Assembly: GCF_000281895.1 (NCBI RefSeq)
Contig: NZ_CM001558.1
Location: 3,228,556-3,292,555, forward strand
Origin: Pseudomonas fluorescens Q2-87
GTDB taxonomy: Bacteria > Pseudomonadota > Gammaproteobacteria > Pseudomonadales > Pseudomonadaceae
Direction: 5' to 3'
Length of the DNA stretch: 64,000 bases
The notes below the pieces were generated by a model, which was not told the origin of the DNA, did not search any database, and worked only from the letters and a program-made list of their open reading frames with translations. The translations under genes were made by a program, and so were the position numbers. Positions 16,933-26,466 of this stretch are shown here, piece by piece. The stretch's first letter is position 1. Every line of letters starts with the position of its first letter.

Positions 16933-16966
16933 AAAAAGCCCCGGAACCTTTAAAGGGCCGGGGCTT
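16933..16966 (-). terminator. Intrinsic terminator of the AhpD-like gene
   Basis: AAGCCCCGG (16936-16944) pairs with CCGGGGCTT (16958-16966), and the loop contains the palindrome CCTTTAAAGG. Read on the minus strand, a run of five T follows the hairpin, giving a strong rho-independent terminator 16 bp beyond the AhpD-like stop. Confidence 0.85.
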
Positions 16967-16981
16967 GGCAGGGCGTGGAAA

Positions 16982-17329
16982 TCAAGCCTGTTCTTTCAGC
17001 GTGTCATACGCCTCCAGCGAACGCAGCGAGTAGATGTAGGCCGCGCCGGCGTTCAACGAAATCGCGGTTGCCAGGGCGGCGGCGATTTCCTCGCGGCTGG
17101 CGCCGGCCTTGATGGCGGCGTCCGTGTGCGTGGCGATACAACCATCGCAGCGGGTGGTGACTGCCACGGCAATCGAGATGAGTTCACGGGTCTTGGCATC
17201 GAGCACATTGTTTTCGCTGGCGGCTTCCCCAAGGGCCATGTAGGCCTTGACCATTTTGGGGTTGCTGCGGCCCAGAGCGCCAAAGGCTTTCTTGACGGAA
17301 GACAACAAATCGGACCAGTTATGGAACAT
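16982..17329 (-). CDS. AhpD-like / carboxymuconolactone decarboxylase family protein
   Basis: This 115-residue protein has the AhpD-type redox motif C61-x2-C64-x3-H68 (CDGCIATH), so a peroxidase-like or disulfide role is more probable than true carboxymuconolactone decarboxylation. The ATG at 17329 is preferred because AGGAG precedes it and family members have this length; the frame remains open upstream over the promoter. It is divergent from the AraC regulator at 17440, which likely controls it, and ends at a strong terminator. Confidence 0.88.
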   Translation of the reverse strand: MFHNWSDLLSSVKKAFGALGRSNPKMVKAYMALGEAASENNVLDAKTRELISIAVAVTTRCDGCIATHTDAAIKAGASREEIAAALATAISLNAGAAYIYSLRSLEAYDTLKEQA

Positions 17330-17439
17330 GGCATTAACTCCTGAGTGGGTTGGGTGTACTGTTTCAACGCCCTCAGTTTTCCATCCTGGCGCGGGAAGGT
17401 TTTGTCCGATGCGCTCAGTTTTTTTTGCGAAACGCTCAA

Positions 17440-18345
17440 ATGAATGCAATCGATAAACTCATCAGCCTGGCCAACGTTCGCGGCAGCCTGGATCTGCGTT
17501 GCCAGTTCGAGGGCGACTGGGCCCTGGACCATGAACAGCAGGCCCTGGGCACGGCGCCCTATCACATCGTGCTGGCGGGAGAGTGCCGGGTGGAATTTCC
17601 CGACGGGCAGCGCCTGCCCATGCGCGCCGGTGACATTCTGCTGTTGCCCCGCGGCGCGCGGCACGTGATGCACAGCCCCGGAAAGAGCGTGCCGCCGAGC
17701 ACTCCTAAGCAGGTGACCGGTGGCACGCTGCCGATTCATCGCATCGGCGGCGCCAGCCCGGAACTGGACATGCTGTGCGGTGGCTTTCACTACAACCGTG
17801 CTTCGCTGCTGTTCGCATCCCTGCCCGATTACCTGGTGATTCCCAGCGGCGCGGGGCCGGCCAACGGGCCGTTATCGGCGCTGGTCGGGGTGATCCGGCA
17901 GGAGGCTGACGACGATAAAGTCGGCGCCCGTTTCTTGCTCGACGCACTTACCCAGGCACTGTTCACGCTGATTTTACGCACGCACCTGGCCAGCCAGGGC
18001 CAGGACAGCGGCGCGCTGGCCCTGCTCGGCGACAAGCGCCTGGGCCGGGCCTGGCAGGCAATCCTGGCGGATCCGGCGCATGAATGGACCATTCAAGGCC
18101 TGGCGGACATCGCCAACATGTCCCGCGCCAGTTTCATGCGCGCGTTCGTCAATGTGGCCGGCGCCTCGCCGTGGGTGCTATTGACGCAGGTGCGCATGGA
18201 GCTGGCCTTCGGCCTGCTGAGCCACTCACACCTGGGGCTGAGCGATATTGCGGTGCAGGTCGGCTATCAATCCCAGGCCGCGTTCAGCAAGAAGTTCAAG
18301 GACATCTACGGCCAGGCGCCAGGAAAAGTTCGACGCGGGATCTAA
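17440..18345 (+). CDS. AraC-family regulator with N-terminal cupin
   Basis: This is a 301-residue regulator with an N-terminal cupin-type sensing domain (residues 5-170; contains AGDILLLPRGARHVMH) and a C-terminal pair of AraC helix-turn-helix motifs (ASFMRAFVNVAGASPWVLLTQ and QVGYQSQAAFSKKFKDIYG). The ATG at 17440 is used because it begins the conserved domain; the ribosome site is weak. It starts 110 bp from the divergent AhpD-like gene, a pairing frequent in proteobacteria, so it probably activates that gene under oxidative or electrophile stress. Its stop overlaps the convergent LysR stop by four bases. Confidence 0.88.
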   Translation: MNAIDKLISLANVRGSLDLRCQFEGDWALDHEQQALGTAPYHIVLAGECRVEFPDGQRLPMRAGDILLLPRGARHVMHSPGKSVPPSTPKQVTGGTLPIHRIGGASPELDMLCGGFHYNRASLLFASLPDYLVIPSGAGPANGPLSALVGVIRQEADDDKVGARFLLDALTQALFTLILRTHLASQGQDSGALALLGDKRLGRAWQAILADPAHEWTIQGLADIANMSRASFMRAFVNVAGASPWVLLTQVRMELAFGLLSHSHLGLSDIAVQVGYQSQAAFSKKFKDIYGQAPGKVRRGI

Positions 18346-19265
18346 CCAAAAAATGCCGCATCGGGCCGCATGGCCGGGTGTTCACGCAGGCGATCGACAA
18401 CGTAATCGACAAAGCTGCGTACCCGCATTGGCGCCTTGCGCCTTTCCCGATAAACCACATGGACCGGCAGCGAGGGCGGCTCGTAAGGTTGCAAGATCCT
18501 GCGCAATTGGCCGCTGTTCAAATAGTCGTACAAGGGGTAGCTCAGGCAACGGGTCAACCCCGCGCCATGAGCTGCGGCATCGATGGCGGCCTGGAGCGTG
18601 GCGCAACTGAGCCGCGTGCGAGCGTTGATGCAACTTGTCTCGCCTTGCTGTTGGAAGGACCAGCGGACCCTGTCCTGATTGGCTTGCGCGGCAATCAATC
18701 GGTGATTGCGCAGGTCCTGCGGCACTTCGGGCTCACCGTGAATCGCCAGGTAACCAGGGCTGCCGCAGACGATCGAACGAACGCTGCCGACCGGTCGGGC
18801 GATCAATGAAGAACTGGGTAACCGGCCCACCAGCACTGCCACATCCAGCCCCTCTTCGCTCATGTTCGGGAAACGATCATGGTAGTGGGCAAACACCTTG
18901 ATCTGCGGATACAGATCCATATAGCCGGCCAGCAGCGGGGACATGACGTAGCGGCTGAACAGCAAGGGCAACAAGACCGTCAGATTGCCCTGCGCCTGGA
19001 CATGCCAACCCTTGGCCAAAGCCTCGGCATCGTCGATGCCCTTGAGAATGCGCGAGCAATCGGCCATGAAGCCCGCGCCGGCTTCCGTCAGCACCACCCC
19101 GCGTGTGCTGCGCTGCAACAGCTGCACCCCGAGCCGCGCTTCCAGGCGAGCGATGGCACGGACCACGGTGGGACCGGAGACGTTGAGACGATGGGCCGCC
19201 GAGGCGAGGCTGGGGCACTGCGAGAGCGCATGAAACATCAGCATTTCATGATATCGCCCCATCAA
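18342..19265 (-). CDS. LysR-family regulator (tandem paralogue, downstream copy)
   Basis: This 307-residue LysR protein has a helix-turn-helix SLASAAHRLNVSGPTVVRAI (about residues 19-38) and a CrgA/DhcR-like effector domain ending LPVHVVYRERRKAPMRVRSF. It is clearly paralogous to the LysR encoded immediately upstream (19262-20182): both share the same length and the same closing region. Its start overlaps the upstream stop by four bases, so the pair is co-translated. The glutathione transferase gene just upstream is the nearest candidate target. Confidence 0.88.
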   Translation of the reverse strand: MMGRYHEMLMFHALSQCPSLASAAHRLNVSGPTVVRAIARLEARLGVQLLQRSTRGVVLTEAGAGFMADCSRILKGIDDAEALAKGWHVQAQGNLTVLLPLLFSRYVMSPLLAGYMDLYPQIKVFAHYHDRFPNMSEEGLDVAVLVGRLPSSSLIARPVGSVRSIVCGSPGYLAIHGEPEVPQDLRNHRLIAAQANQDRVRWSFQQQGETSCINARTRLSCATLQAAIDAAAHGAGLTRCLSYPLYDYLNSGQLRRILQPYEPPSLPVHVVYRERRKAPMRVRSFVDYVVDRLREHPAMRPDAAFFG

Positions 19266-20182
19266 GCGCTACCTTTGACGACCGGCTTGAGCGTGGCGTC
19301 GCTCCCGAGCCGGTCCGTCAGGAAATCGACAAACGTGCGGACCTTGGCGGGTATCCGGTTGCTCTTTTGATACACCACGTGAATCGGCAACGCCGGCAGT
19401 TCAAATTCCTTGAGCACCACTTCCAGCGTTCCCTGCGCCACCTGCCTGGCGACTTGATAGGACAGCACGCGAGTGACGCCCCAGCCCTGGCAGGCGATGT
19501 TGATCGCGGCCTGATTGGCGGTGACCACCAGGCGCGGCTCGAAACGCAGGTTCAACGGCTTTGCCTGCGCCATGAATTGCCAGTCGCTGAGCAAGTGGCT
19601 GGCCGAAGACATGACGATATTGGCCTGGCTCAACTCTTCGGGGTGCCTGGGTGTCCCATGTCGCTGAAAATAGGCAGGCGCCGCGCAGATCACCTGCCGG
19701 ACCTCCCCGACCTTGATGGCGTGCTGGTTGGTTTCCTGCAAATGGCCAATGCGTATCGCCACGTCGATCCCTTCGTCAGCAATGTTGACCACGCGGTCGA
19801 CCAACAAGGCGTTGAGATGCACCGACGGGAACTGGTCCAGGTAATCGGTAAGCAGCGGCGCGATGTACAACTCGCCAAACAGCACCGGTGCCGTGACCGT
19901 CAGGTATCCGCACGGTATCGAATAGCTGCCGGCAGCCGCCTCCTCGGCCTCGTCGAGTTCGCCCAGGATTCGCCGGCAATCTTCCAGATAGCGTTGCCCC
20001 GCTTCGGTCAGGTGCACATTGCGGGTGGTGCGCGACAGCAGTTGGGTTCCGATACGCTCTTCCATCCCGGCGATGGCACGCGTCACGCTCGGGGGCGAGA
20101 TGCGCAGCCGGCGTGCGGCCGCGGCAAAGCCTTCTTCTTCCGCAACAGCCATGAAAACCTGCATTTCCTGGAAACGATCCAT
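19262..20182 (-). CDS. LysR-family regulator (tandem paralogue, upstream copy)
   Basis: This 306-residue LysR protein has the helix-turn-helix FAAAARRLRISPPSVTRAI and an effector domain ending ALPIHVVYQKSNRIPAKVRTFVDFL. Its resemblance to the next gene is strong across the whole length, suggesting an old tandem duplication that kept a translationally coupled ATGA junction. It lies 88 bp downstream of a co-oriented glutathione transferase gene. Confidence 0.9.
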   Translation of the reverse strand: MDRFQEMQVFMAVAEEEGFAAAARRLRISPPSVTRAIAGMEERIGTQLLSRTTRNVHLTEAGQRYLEDCRRILGELDEAEEAAAGSYSIPCGYLTVTAPVLFGELYIAPLLTDYLDQFPSVHLNALLVDRVVNIADEGIDVAIRIGHLQETNQHAIKVGEVRQVICAAPAYFQRHGTPRHPEELSQANIVMSSASHLLSDWQFMAQAKPLNLRFEPRLVVTANQAAINIACQGWGVTRVLSYQVARQVAQGTLEVVLKEFELPALPIHVVYQKSNRIPAKVRTFVDFLTDRLGSDATLKPVVKGSA

Positions 20183-20270
20183 GGGCGACTCAGCCTGGGT
20201 TGACGAAATTCAAGTGCAGCGGGATGGGGCGTGCCGCGAGGAATTGCGGCGCTCGCCCCTGGCTCCGGAA

Positions 20271-20900
20271 TCAAACCTGTTGCAAGCCTTTGGCGGTGCG
20301 TTGCATGCCGACGAAATTCGGCAACGCTTCGATGCTGCCCAGCCACGCACGGACCTGCGGGTAGTCGCTCAGCGAGACGTTGCCTTCCGGTGCGTGTGAC
20401 ACGTAAGTGTAGGCGGCAACGTCAGCGATGCTCGGTTGGTCACCCGCCAGGAACTTGCTTTGTTCCAATTCCTGTTCCATGACCTGCAACAGCGCGTGGG
20501 AGCGCTTAATGGCATCTGCCGCGTCATAACCTGCACCGAATACGGTGATCAACCGCGCGTTAGCGGGGCCCTGGTTGATCTGGCCGGCGGCCACCGAAAG
20601 CCAGCGCTGGATTTTGGCTTGGGCAAGCGGATCGTCCGGCAGCCATTGCCCCTTGCCGTACTTGGCCGCGAGGTAGACCAGGATCGCGTTCGAGTCGGCC
20701 AGGACGGTGCCGTTGTCATCGATCACCGGCACCTGGCCAAAACGATTGATGGCCAGGAATTGCGGGGTCTTGTGCTCACCCTTCATCAGGTCGACGAATA
20801 TCAACTCGGTCGGCAGGCCCAGCAGGGACAACATCAGCTCGACGCGATGGGAGTGACCGGACAAGGGGTGGCGATAAAGTTTGATCGCTTTCTCAGGCAT
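20271..20900 (-). CDS. Glutathione S-transferase family protein
   Basis: This 209-residue protein has a thioredoxin-like N-terminal domain ([44 protein letters not shown]) and a helical C-terminal domain with [12 protein letters not shown], the GST N-capping box region. It should conjugate or reduce electrophiles with glutathione. The ATG at 20900 gives the usual N-terminus. It precedes two LysR genes in the same direction and may share their transcript or be their target. Confidence 0.9.
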   Translation of the reverse strand: MPEKAIKLYRHPLSGHSHRVELMLSLLGLPTELIFVDLMKGEHKTPQFLAINRFGQVPVIDDNGTVLADSNAILVYLAAKYGKGQWLPDDPLAQAKIQRWLSVAAGQINQGPANARLITVFGAGYDAADAIKRSHALLQVMEQELEQSKFLAGDQPSIADVAAYTYVSHAPEGNVSLSDYPQVRAWLGSIEALPNFVGMQRTAKGLQQV

Positions 20901-21068
20901 GACGTACTCCGTACTGTTGGCTCGAAGCGGCAATCGCGTCGATGACGCTATCCTCTACTCCCTTGCCAGGCACCGGAATAACCAGCTTTTACAATCCAGC
21001 ATTTCATCCAACGAAAGAGTCGACCGCCGCATCCGGCCTCAGCGGGATGCAGCGCGCCGGCATTCGAG

Positions 21069-23123
21069 TCAAATGTCGAGCACCAGGGTTTCACTGCCCT
21101 GCGCCGGCACCGCGCAGCAGATCAACACCTCGTCCTCGGCCACCGGCTCCGCAGGCTGGGTCAGGTAATGCACCTGGCCACGGGTCAAGCGGGTCTTGCA
21201 GGTGCCGCAGGAACCGCCACGGCAACTGAACTCCGGGTTCAATCCGCGCGCCTCGGCCAGCTCCAGCAGCGAACCATTGCCCGGCTCCCAACGCGCTTCC
21301 TTGCCGGAGCTGGCGAACAGGACCTTCACCGCTTCGCTCGCGGCGGGCACTTGCTCGGCTGCGGGCACGCTGACTTCGATGTCGCGCACTAGCGTGGAGG
21401 GGCCGAAAGTTTCTGCGTGCAGGCGGTCGTCAGGGATGCGCAGGCCCCGCAATCCGTCATACAGCGCCTGGGTAAAGCCGCCCGGCCCGCACAAATAATA
21501 GTCGTAGTCGTTGAGGGGCAGCAGGCGCTTGAGCAGCTCCACGTCGATCCGGCCCGCCAAGTCGTAGCCTTCACCGACATTCACGTCGAGGGCCGGTTGG
21601 CTGACCACGCGCAGTATCCGCAGCCTGTCCCCGGCGCGCGCCGCCAGTTCGTCGAGCTCCTCGCGAAACGCCAGGTCGGCCACGGTGCGCGCACTTTGTA
21701 CCAGCCAGACCGGGCGCATGCGGCTGATGCGTTGGCCCTGGTAAACAACCTCCCGCAACATCGACAGCAGCGGCGTGATACCGACCCCCGCCGCCAACAG
21801 CACCAAGGGGCGCCGCTCGGTGGGCTGAATAGTGAAATGGCCCTGGGGGGCGCGCGCCTCGATTTCATGCAGCGCCTGGACCTGGTCATGCAAGTGGGAC
21901 GACACCGTGCCGTCGCGCTTGACGCTGATGCGCAGGAAATCATCCGACGGCGCGCTGGACACGCTGTACGTGCGGATCGATGGCGTTTTCTGCCCTGGCA
22001 GAAGGACCCGCACGGGCAAATGCTGCCCGGCTTCGAACCGTGGCAAACCCGCCCCGTCGCTCGCCTGCAAGTAGAACGAACGGATGCTGGGGCTTTCATC
22101 CACCACCCGCGTGACCTGCAGCGAACGCCAGTGGGTACGCAAGGCCTCGGCCTGCAAGCGTTCAGCGGCGTGCTCCCAACTGCCGGTCATCAGCGAGTTG
22201 GGCGAGTCGCCCTCGTCCTGGTCTTTCCAGCGCAACGGGATGGCCGCCGGCCGGTAAACGATGCGTTGCGGGGTGAAACGCAGCAACCGCTCGGCGCCCT
22301 GAAACGCCGAAATTTGCGGGTCGTCCAGCAGGACTTGCGCCGAACCGCTCATTTGCAGCAGGTCGCCTGTCTGGAAATCGATGAACACCAAGCCCGCACG
22401 CGGGTTCAGCAGGATGTTGCCCAAGGTGTTGAAGAACAGGTTCCCGGAAAAGTCGGGAACGGTCAGCGACCCGTCTTCGTCCATGCGCACGAACCCTGGC
22501 TTGCCGCCGCGATGGGAGGCATCGACTTGCCGCTCGCCGTCGCGCACGACATAAGTGGCGATGTAAAACGAATCGGCCGCCGTCACCAGCCGACGGACCA
22601 ACGGGTCCGTCGCGGTCAATGGCCGAGGCGCGAGCGCCTGCTCGTCGACAAAGTGATACTGGCGCAGGTTGATGTAGCGAGGGCAGTTGCCATAGGCCTG
22701 GCTAACGGAAATATCCAGTCCTTGCTCAAGCTGACCGCGTACGACGCCATTCATGCGGTTACGTCGACGGGTGTGCAGCTCGATGCCCAGCATGCCGATG
22801 GCATCGCCCTCGCCCATGCCTTCCTGGGCCGGGTCGTTGGGCTGCGGTTCGCAGTGGATGTGCAAGGTCTGCGGGTCGGGCGAATTCATGAAGCCGGGCT
22901 GACCGGTGCGCAGGGTCGCCCATACGTCGCCTTGCCGATCCACCGCACCCAACACCACGAAAGGCAATTGGGCGTAGAACTCGCGATGCTGGTCCGGCAT
23001 CCAGGTGCGCGCCAGTTGCCGCTGGCCGACGCTGGCCATCATGTCGACCGCCCCGACGGAGCGCTGCAATGTCAGCTCTCCTTCATGCCAAGGCGAGGGT
23101 TTTGCTTTCAAGGCTTCGTCCAT
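21069..23123 (-). CDS. Split-barrel (PPOX-like) / ferredoxin reductase / 2Fe-2S fusion oxidoreductase
   Basis: This 684-residue multidomain flavoprotein has, in order: a pyridoxamine-5'-phosphate-oxidase-like split barrel (about residues 35-200 and continuing to 300, including GNLFFNTLGNILLNPRAGL), an FNR-type FAD domain (RTYSVSSAP), an NAD(P) domain (YYLCGPGGFTQAL) and a plant-type 2Fe-2S domain with C634, C639, C642 and C669/C670. It thus carries a complete electron path from NAD(P)H. Fused versions are annotated only as oxidoreductases; substrate unknown. It is a single gene, well separated from its neighbours, with no clear regulator beside it. Confidence 0.85.
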   Translation of the reverse strand: MDEALKAKPSPWHEGELTLQRSVGAVDMMASVGQRQLARTWMPDQHREFYAQLPFVVLGAVDRQGDVWATLRTGQPGFMNSPDPQTLHIHCEPQPNDPAQEGMGEGDAIGMLGIELHTRRRNRMNGVVRGQLEQGLDISVSQAYGNCPRYINLRQYHFVDEQALAPRPLTATDPLVRRLVTAADSFYIATYVVRDGERQVDASHRGGKPGFVRMDEDGSLTVPDFSGNLFFNTLGNILLNPRAGLVFIDFQTGDLLQMSGSAQVLLDDPQISAFQGAERLLRFTPQRIVYRPAAIPLRWKDQDEGDSPNSLMTGSWEHAAERLQAEALRTHWRSLQVTRVVDESPSIRSFYLQASDGAGLPRFEAGQHLPVRVLLPGQKTPSIRTYSVSSAPSDDFLRISVKRDGTVSSHLHDQVQALHEIEARAPQGHFTIQPTERRPLVLLAAGVGITPLLSMLREVVYQGQRISRMRPVWLVQSARTVADLAFREELDELAARAGDRLRILRVVSQPALDVNVGEGYDLAGRIDVELLKRLLPLNDYDYYLCGPGGFTQALYDGLRGLRIPDDRLHAETFGPSTLVRDIEVSVPAAEQVPAASEAVKVLFASSGKEARWEPGNGSLLELAEARGLNPEFSCRGGSCGTCKTRLTRGQVHYLTQPAEPVAEDEVLICCAVPAQGSETLVLDI

Positions 23124-23339
23124 CAGCTGCTCCTCGCGCCCGCAGCAGGACAGCCTGCGCCAGTGCGCTCCGGTTAGGAATCGTGCACCGCACTCGCACG
23201 GGTGTGCAGGTGGGTGGAGTCATCTTCGTCCCAAAGCGGCTGCGCAGGAATACGCACAAACTGCAATCCACCCTTTCATAAAATGGAACGGTGGCGTGGG
23301 CAGGCCGATACAGCGAAGCGACGTGGGCGCGTCGTCCTT

Positions 23340-23741
23340 CTATTTCGCCGTGATCACCGACAGCTTGGTAATCCCGGCGCGCTCGATGGATGCCATGGCG
23401 CGGGCGACCTCGCCATAGTTCACGCCGTTGTCCGCCTGCAATTGCACACGCACCTCCGGATTCTTTGCCTTGGCCGCCTGCAGGTTGAATTCGAGCAGGT
23501 CCGCCTGGATCTCGTCCTTGTTGATGAACACCTTGCCCTTGTCGTCGATGCTCACCACCAGCGGGTCTTTCTGCTCCACCGGCGCCACCGACTCGGTCTT
23601 TGGCAGGTTGATCGGGATGGCGTTGGTGAGCAGCGGCGCCGTGACGATGAACACCACCAATAGCACCAACATGACGTCCACCAGGGGCGTCACGTTGATC
23701 TCGCTGAGTACCTCATCACTGTCTTGTGTCGAGAAGGCCAT
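23340..23741 (-). CDS. exbD: ExbD biopolymer transport protein
   Basis: This 133-residue protein has a single membrane segment preceded by INVTPLVDV, with the proton-path aspartate D22, and a periplasmic domain. With ExbB and TonB it converts proton-motive force into energy for TonB-dependent receptors. It starts one base before the exbB stop and is the last gene of a unit that begins with an SsuCBA-like ABC transporter, so this TonB system is probably expressed on sulfur limitation. Confidence 0.93.
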   Translation of the reverse strand: MAFSTQDSDEVLSEINVTPLVDVMLVLLVVFIVTAPLLTNAIPINLPKTESVAPVEQKDPLVVSIDDKGKVFINKDEIQADLLEFNLQAAKAKNPEVRVQLQADNGVNYGEVARAMASIERAGITKLSVITAK

Positions 23742-23742
23742 A

Positions 23743-24468
23743 TCAAGACGCCTCCTTCACTTTCTGCCCGGCGACAGTCGCGCCGGACTTGCTCAGTACC
23801 GGGTGCAACAACACGCGGAAGGCGTTTTTCTGCGCCAGGCTGTAGAAGTCGTGGGCGAAGTCATCCAGGTCGGCGGCGGTCAGCTTCAGGCGCCGAAGCA
23901 GATAGTTGTACACCAGCACCGCCGGCACCGCGACGGCAATACCGACACCCGTGGCAACCAGCGCGGCACCGATGGGACCGGCCACGGTTTCCAGGCTCGC
24001 CGAGCCGGCGGCACTGATGCCCTTCAACGCCGACATGATGCCCCAGACAGTCCCGAACAGACCGATGAAGGGCGAGGTGCTGCCGATACTGGCGAGAATC
24101 GCCAGGCCGCTTTCCAGTGAGCGGCGCTCGCGCACGATCTGCTGGCGCAAGGCGCGCTCGAGCCGGTCCTGGTGGTTGATCGACTGGCTCAGATCGGCCG
24201 CTTGAGCGCCCTCCGGCACCTGGATCGCCGCGTAGCCGGCCAGCGCCACACGGGCCGCGGCGCCCGGTTGGCCCTGGGCCAGTTCAGCAGCCGAATCGAG
24301 GCTGGAGGCGGCCCAGAAGCGTTTATGGAAGCGGCGATCCTGGGTCTTGAGGCGGGTGAACTGTACACCCTTGAGCAAGGCCAGCCCCCAGGTGGCAACG
24401 GAAAAGAGGATCAACACCCAGATGACGGCATGTTCGATGGATTCAAAAGGCGATGCGATCAGGTTCAT
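23743..24468 (-). CDS. exbB: ExbB biopolymer transport protein
   Basis: This 241-residue protein has three membrane segments (about residues 17-35, 130-155 and 170-195), the long cytoplasmic loop and the conserved GLFGTVWGIM and VAVPAVLVYN motifs of ExbB/TolQ. The ATG at 24468 has a GGAG site upstream. It lies between tonB (84 bp upstream) and exbD (one base downstream). The short gap and shared strand with the ABC genes indicate a dedicated energiser for sulfur-source receptors. Confidence 0.93.
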   Translation of the reverse strand: MNLIASPFESIEHAVIWVLILFSVATWGLALLKGVQFTRLKTQDRRFHKRFWAASSLDSAAELAQGQPGAAARVALAGYAAIQVPEGAQAADLSQSINHQDRLERALRQQIVRERRSLESGLAILASIGSTSPFIGLFGTVWGIMSALKGISAAGSASLETVAGPIGAALVATGVGIAVAVPAVLVYNYLLRRLKLTAADLDDFAHDFYSLAQKNAFRVLLHPVLSKSGATVAGQKVKEAS

Positions 24469-24552
24469 GGTCAGGCTCTCCAACAAGGCATTAGATCGGT
24501 TGCAGCGATGCGCCTTTTGTCAGGTGGCCCGCGGTCTCTGGGTACAGTTGAG

Positions 24553-25365
24553 TTACTTGATTTTGAAATCGATGGGCACGCTGACCCAGCCGTCCTGGGC
24601 AACATCGCCCTGTTTGGCCGGGACAAAGCTCCAGCGCTTGACCGCCGCCAGCGCTGCGTCGTCGAGCTGATCGCGGCCACTGCTTTTCTGGATCTGGATC
24701 TCGCCGGGCTTGCCACTGGCCAGCACATGCACCCGCAACAACACCGTCCCTTCCCAGCCACGGCGCATGGCAAGCGACGGGTATTCAGGCGCCGGGTTCT
24801 TCAGGTAGCCAGCGCTGGCCGACGGCGGGGTCAGCGGTTTCGGCGCGGGTGGTGCGGGAGGCGCCGGGGCCGCGACCGGTTGTGGCGGCGCGGGCGGCGC
24901 AGGCGGCTGTTCCACCGCCTTGGCAACCGGCTTGGGCGGTGGCTTGAGCACTGGTTTAGGCTTGGGAATGGGTTTGGGCGGCGGTGGCTTGACCGCCAAC
25001 TCATCCTCGACCGGCGGCGGTGGCTCGGCCGCAGGCCGTGGAATCGGTGCCGGAGGTGGTGGTTCTACCACCGGTGGCGCAGGTTGGGAAAACTCGATGG
25101 TCATCGGCGGGACCTGCGGCGGCACCACCGGCAACAGTGGCGCTGGCGCCTGGTTGACCCAGACGATCACCGCACCATGCAGCACCAACGCGAACACCCC
25201 GAGCAAGACCCCTTCGCGGCGACTCAACACGCCCTTGGGCGTGGTGTGCAACCGCAGTGCACCCAGCGGCTCGCGAAAGGCCCGGCCAAGATCAAGCAGC
25301 TCACCGCCAGGCAGCGGGCGCCGGAAAACTTCCAGGGCCTGGGTGGCGCTCTGAACATTGCCCAT
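24553..25365 (-). CDS. tonB: TonB energy-transducing protein
   Basis: This 270-residue protein has an unusually long cytoplasmic N-terminus (about 48 residues), a membrane anchor at about 49-66, a Pro/Lys-rich periplasmic spacer (75-180) and a C-terminal TonB domain with YPSLAMRRGWEGTVLLRVHV and a final strand VSVPIDFKIK. It touches the TonB boxes of outer-membrane receptors and transmits energy from ExbBD. It follows the sulfonate-type binding-protein gene by 48 bp. The two TonB-dependent receptors at 40156 and 44456 are its likely partners. Confidence 0.93.
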   Translation of the reverse strand: MGNVQSATQALEVFRRPLPGGELLDLGRAFREPLGALRLHTTPKGVLSRREGVLLGVFALVLHGAVIVWVNQAPAPLLPVVPPQVPPMTIEFSQPAPPVVEPPPPAPIPRPAAEPPPPVEDELAVKPPPPKPIPKPKPVLKPPPKPVAKAVEQPPAPPAPPQPVAAPAPPAPPAPKPLTPPSASAGYLKNPAPEYPSLAMRRGWEGTVLLRVHVLASGKPGEIQIQKSSGRDQLDDAALAAVKRWSFVPAKQGDVAQDGWVSVPIDFKIK

Positions 25366-25413
25366 TCATCGACTCCTTTGAATAACCCGATTGAACACGC
25401 GCCTGACGCGGGA

Positions 25414-26466
25414 CTAACGCGTCGACGCCGACTGCGTCAGTGCCGCTGATCCGGGGGCAAACACCTGGTCGTCCATCAGCGCGTTGACATCGACACGGTG
25501 AGGAAAAATCTTTTTCTCCACGAACAAATCATCGACCTGCTGCAACGCCTGGACGTCTCGTGCCTCAACCGGGGCCAGCGATTCATCGCCCCAGCGGCGC
25601 AACGTTTGCGAAACCTCAAGGGGTACGTCGTTAGCCTTGGCGAAGACCTGGGCGTACTCCTCGGGATGGTCCTGCGCCCACTCGAAGGCCTTGGCAAAAC
25701 GGCCGAGGACATCGCTCAGCGCCTTGCGCTTGAGCGGATCGCCCAAGGCCTCATCGGACGCTGTGATAAACGTCAGCCCCGAGTTGATGCCCTCGCCGCT
25801 GATCAATACCCGGGCGCCCTTCTGCTCGGCAAACGCTTGGTAGACGCCAAAGGTTGCCCAGGCTTCGATTTTCCCGGCATTGAACGCCGGCAAGGCATCG
25901 GTGGGCAGGACAAAACCCACCTTGACGTCCTGTTCCTCGACGCCAGCCTTCGCCAGGGCGCGAATCAGCAGGTATTGGGCGATGCTGCCCCGGGCCGATG
26001 AAACCACGACGTTGCGGCCTTTGAGGTCGGCGACGCTGCGAATCGGCGAGTCTGGCGGCACCAGGATTGCGATGCTTCGCGATTGGCCGCGCCGCACCGC
26101 GACAATGCGCAGCGGCGTACCGCCCGTGGCGGCCGCGAGTACCGGTGTATCACCGGCCGGCGCCAGGTCGACTGCACCGGCGCGCAGGGCCTCGAACAAC
26201 GGCGCCGCGCCCTGGAAGTTCGCCCATTGCACCTTGTACTCGATGCCGTCCAGTGCCTTCGACGCTTCCACCACCGTGCGCAGGCCCTTGGCCTGGTCGC
26301 CCAGCACTAGCGTCACGCCGGACAAGTCCGCAGCCCCGGCGGACGGCGGTCGAGTGTCAGCGCTCTCGCCGCAACCACTGAGCAACAGCACGGCGCCGGC
26401 CAGCAGAACCGTGGCTTTCCAGAAATATACTGGCCTGCGGGAGGCCTTTATCGACCGATCAGCCAT
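25414..26466 (-). CDS. SsuA-like substrate-binding lipoprotein (aliphatic sulfonate/NMT1 type)
   Basis: This 350-residue periplasmic binding protein has a lipoprotein signal ending LLSGC (modified cysteine C32) and then the SsuA/NMT1-like fold (LVLGDQAKGLRTVVEASKALD; ADLKGRNVVVSSARGSIAQYLLIRAL). It probably delivers a sulfonate or related organosulfur to the permease and ATPase encoded just upstream. It is the only one of the six binding proteins here with a lipobox. Its ATG at 26466 overlaps the ATPase gene end by eight bases; the frame is open further upstream inside that gene. Confidence 0.88.
   Translation of the reverse strand: MADRSIKASRRPVYFWKATVLLAGAVLLLSGCGESADTRPPSAGAADLSGVTLVLGDQAKGLRTVVEASKALDGIEYKVQWANFQGAAPLFEALRAGAVDLAPAGDTPVLAAATGGTPLRIVAVRRGQSRSIAILVPPDSPIRSVADLKGRNVVVSSARGSIAQYLLIRALAKAGVEEQDVKVGFVLPTDALPAFNAGKIEAWATFGVYQAFAEQKGARVLISGEGINSGLTFITASDEALGDPLKRKALSDVLGRFAKAFEWAQDHPEEYAQVFAKANDVPLEVSQTLRRWGDESLAPVEARDVQALQQVDDLFVEKKIFPHRVDVNALMDDQVFAPGSAALTQSASTR

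Noticed and set aside
21417..23177. 586-codon plus-strand open frame
   Set aside because: Antisense to the flavin/iron-sulfur fusion protein; no domain signature.
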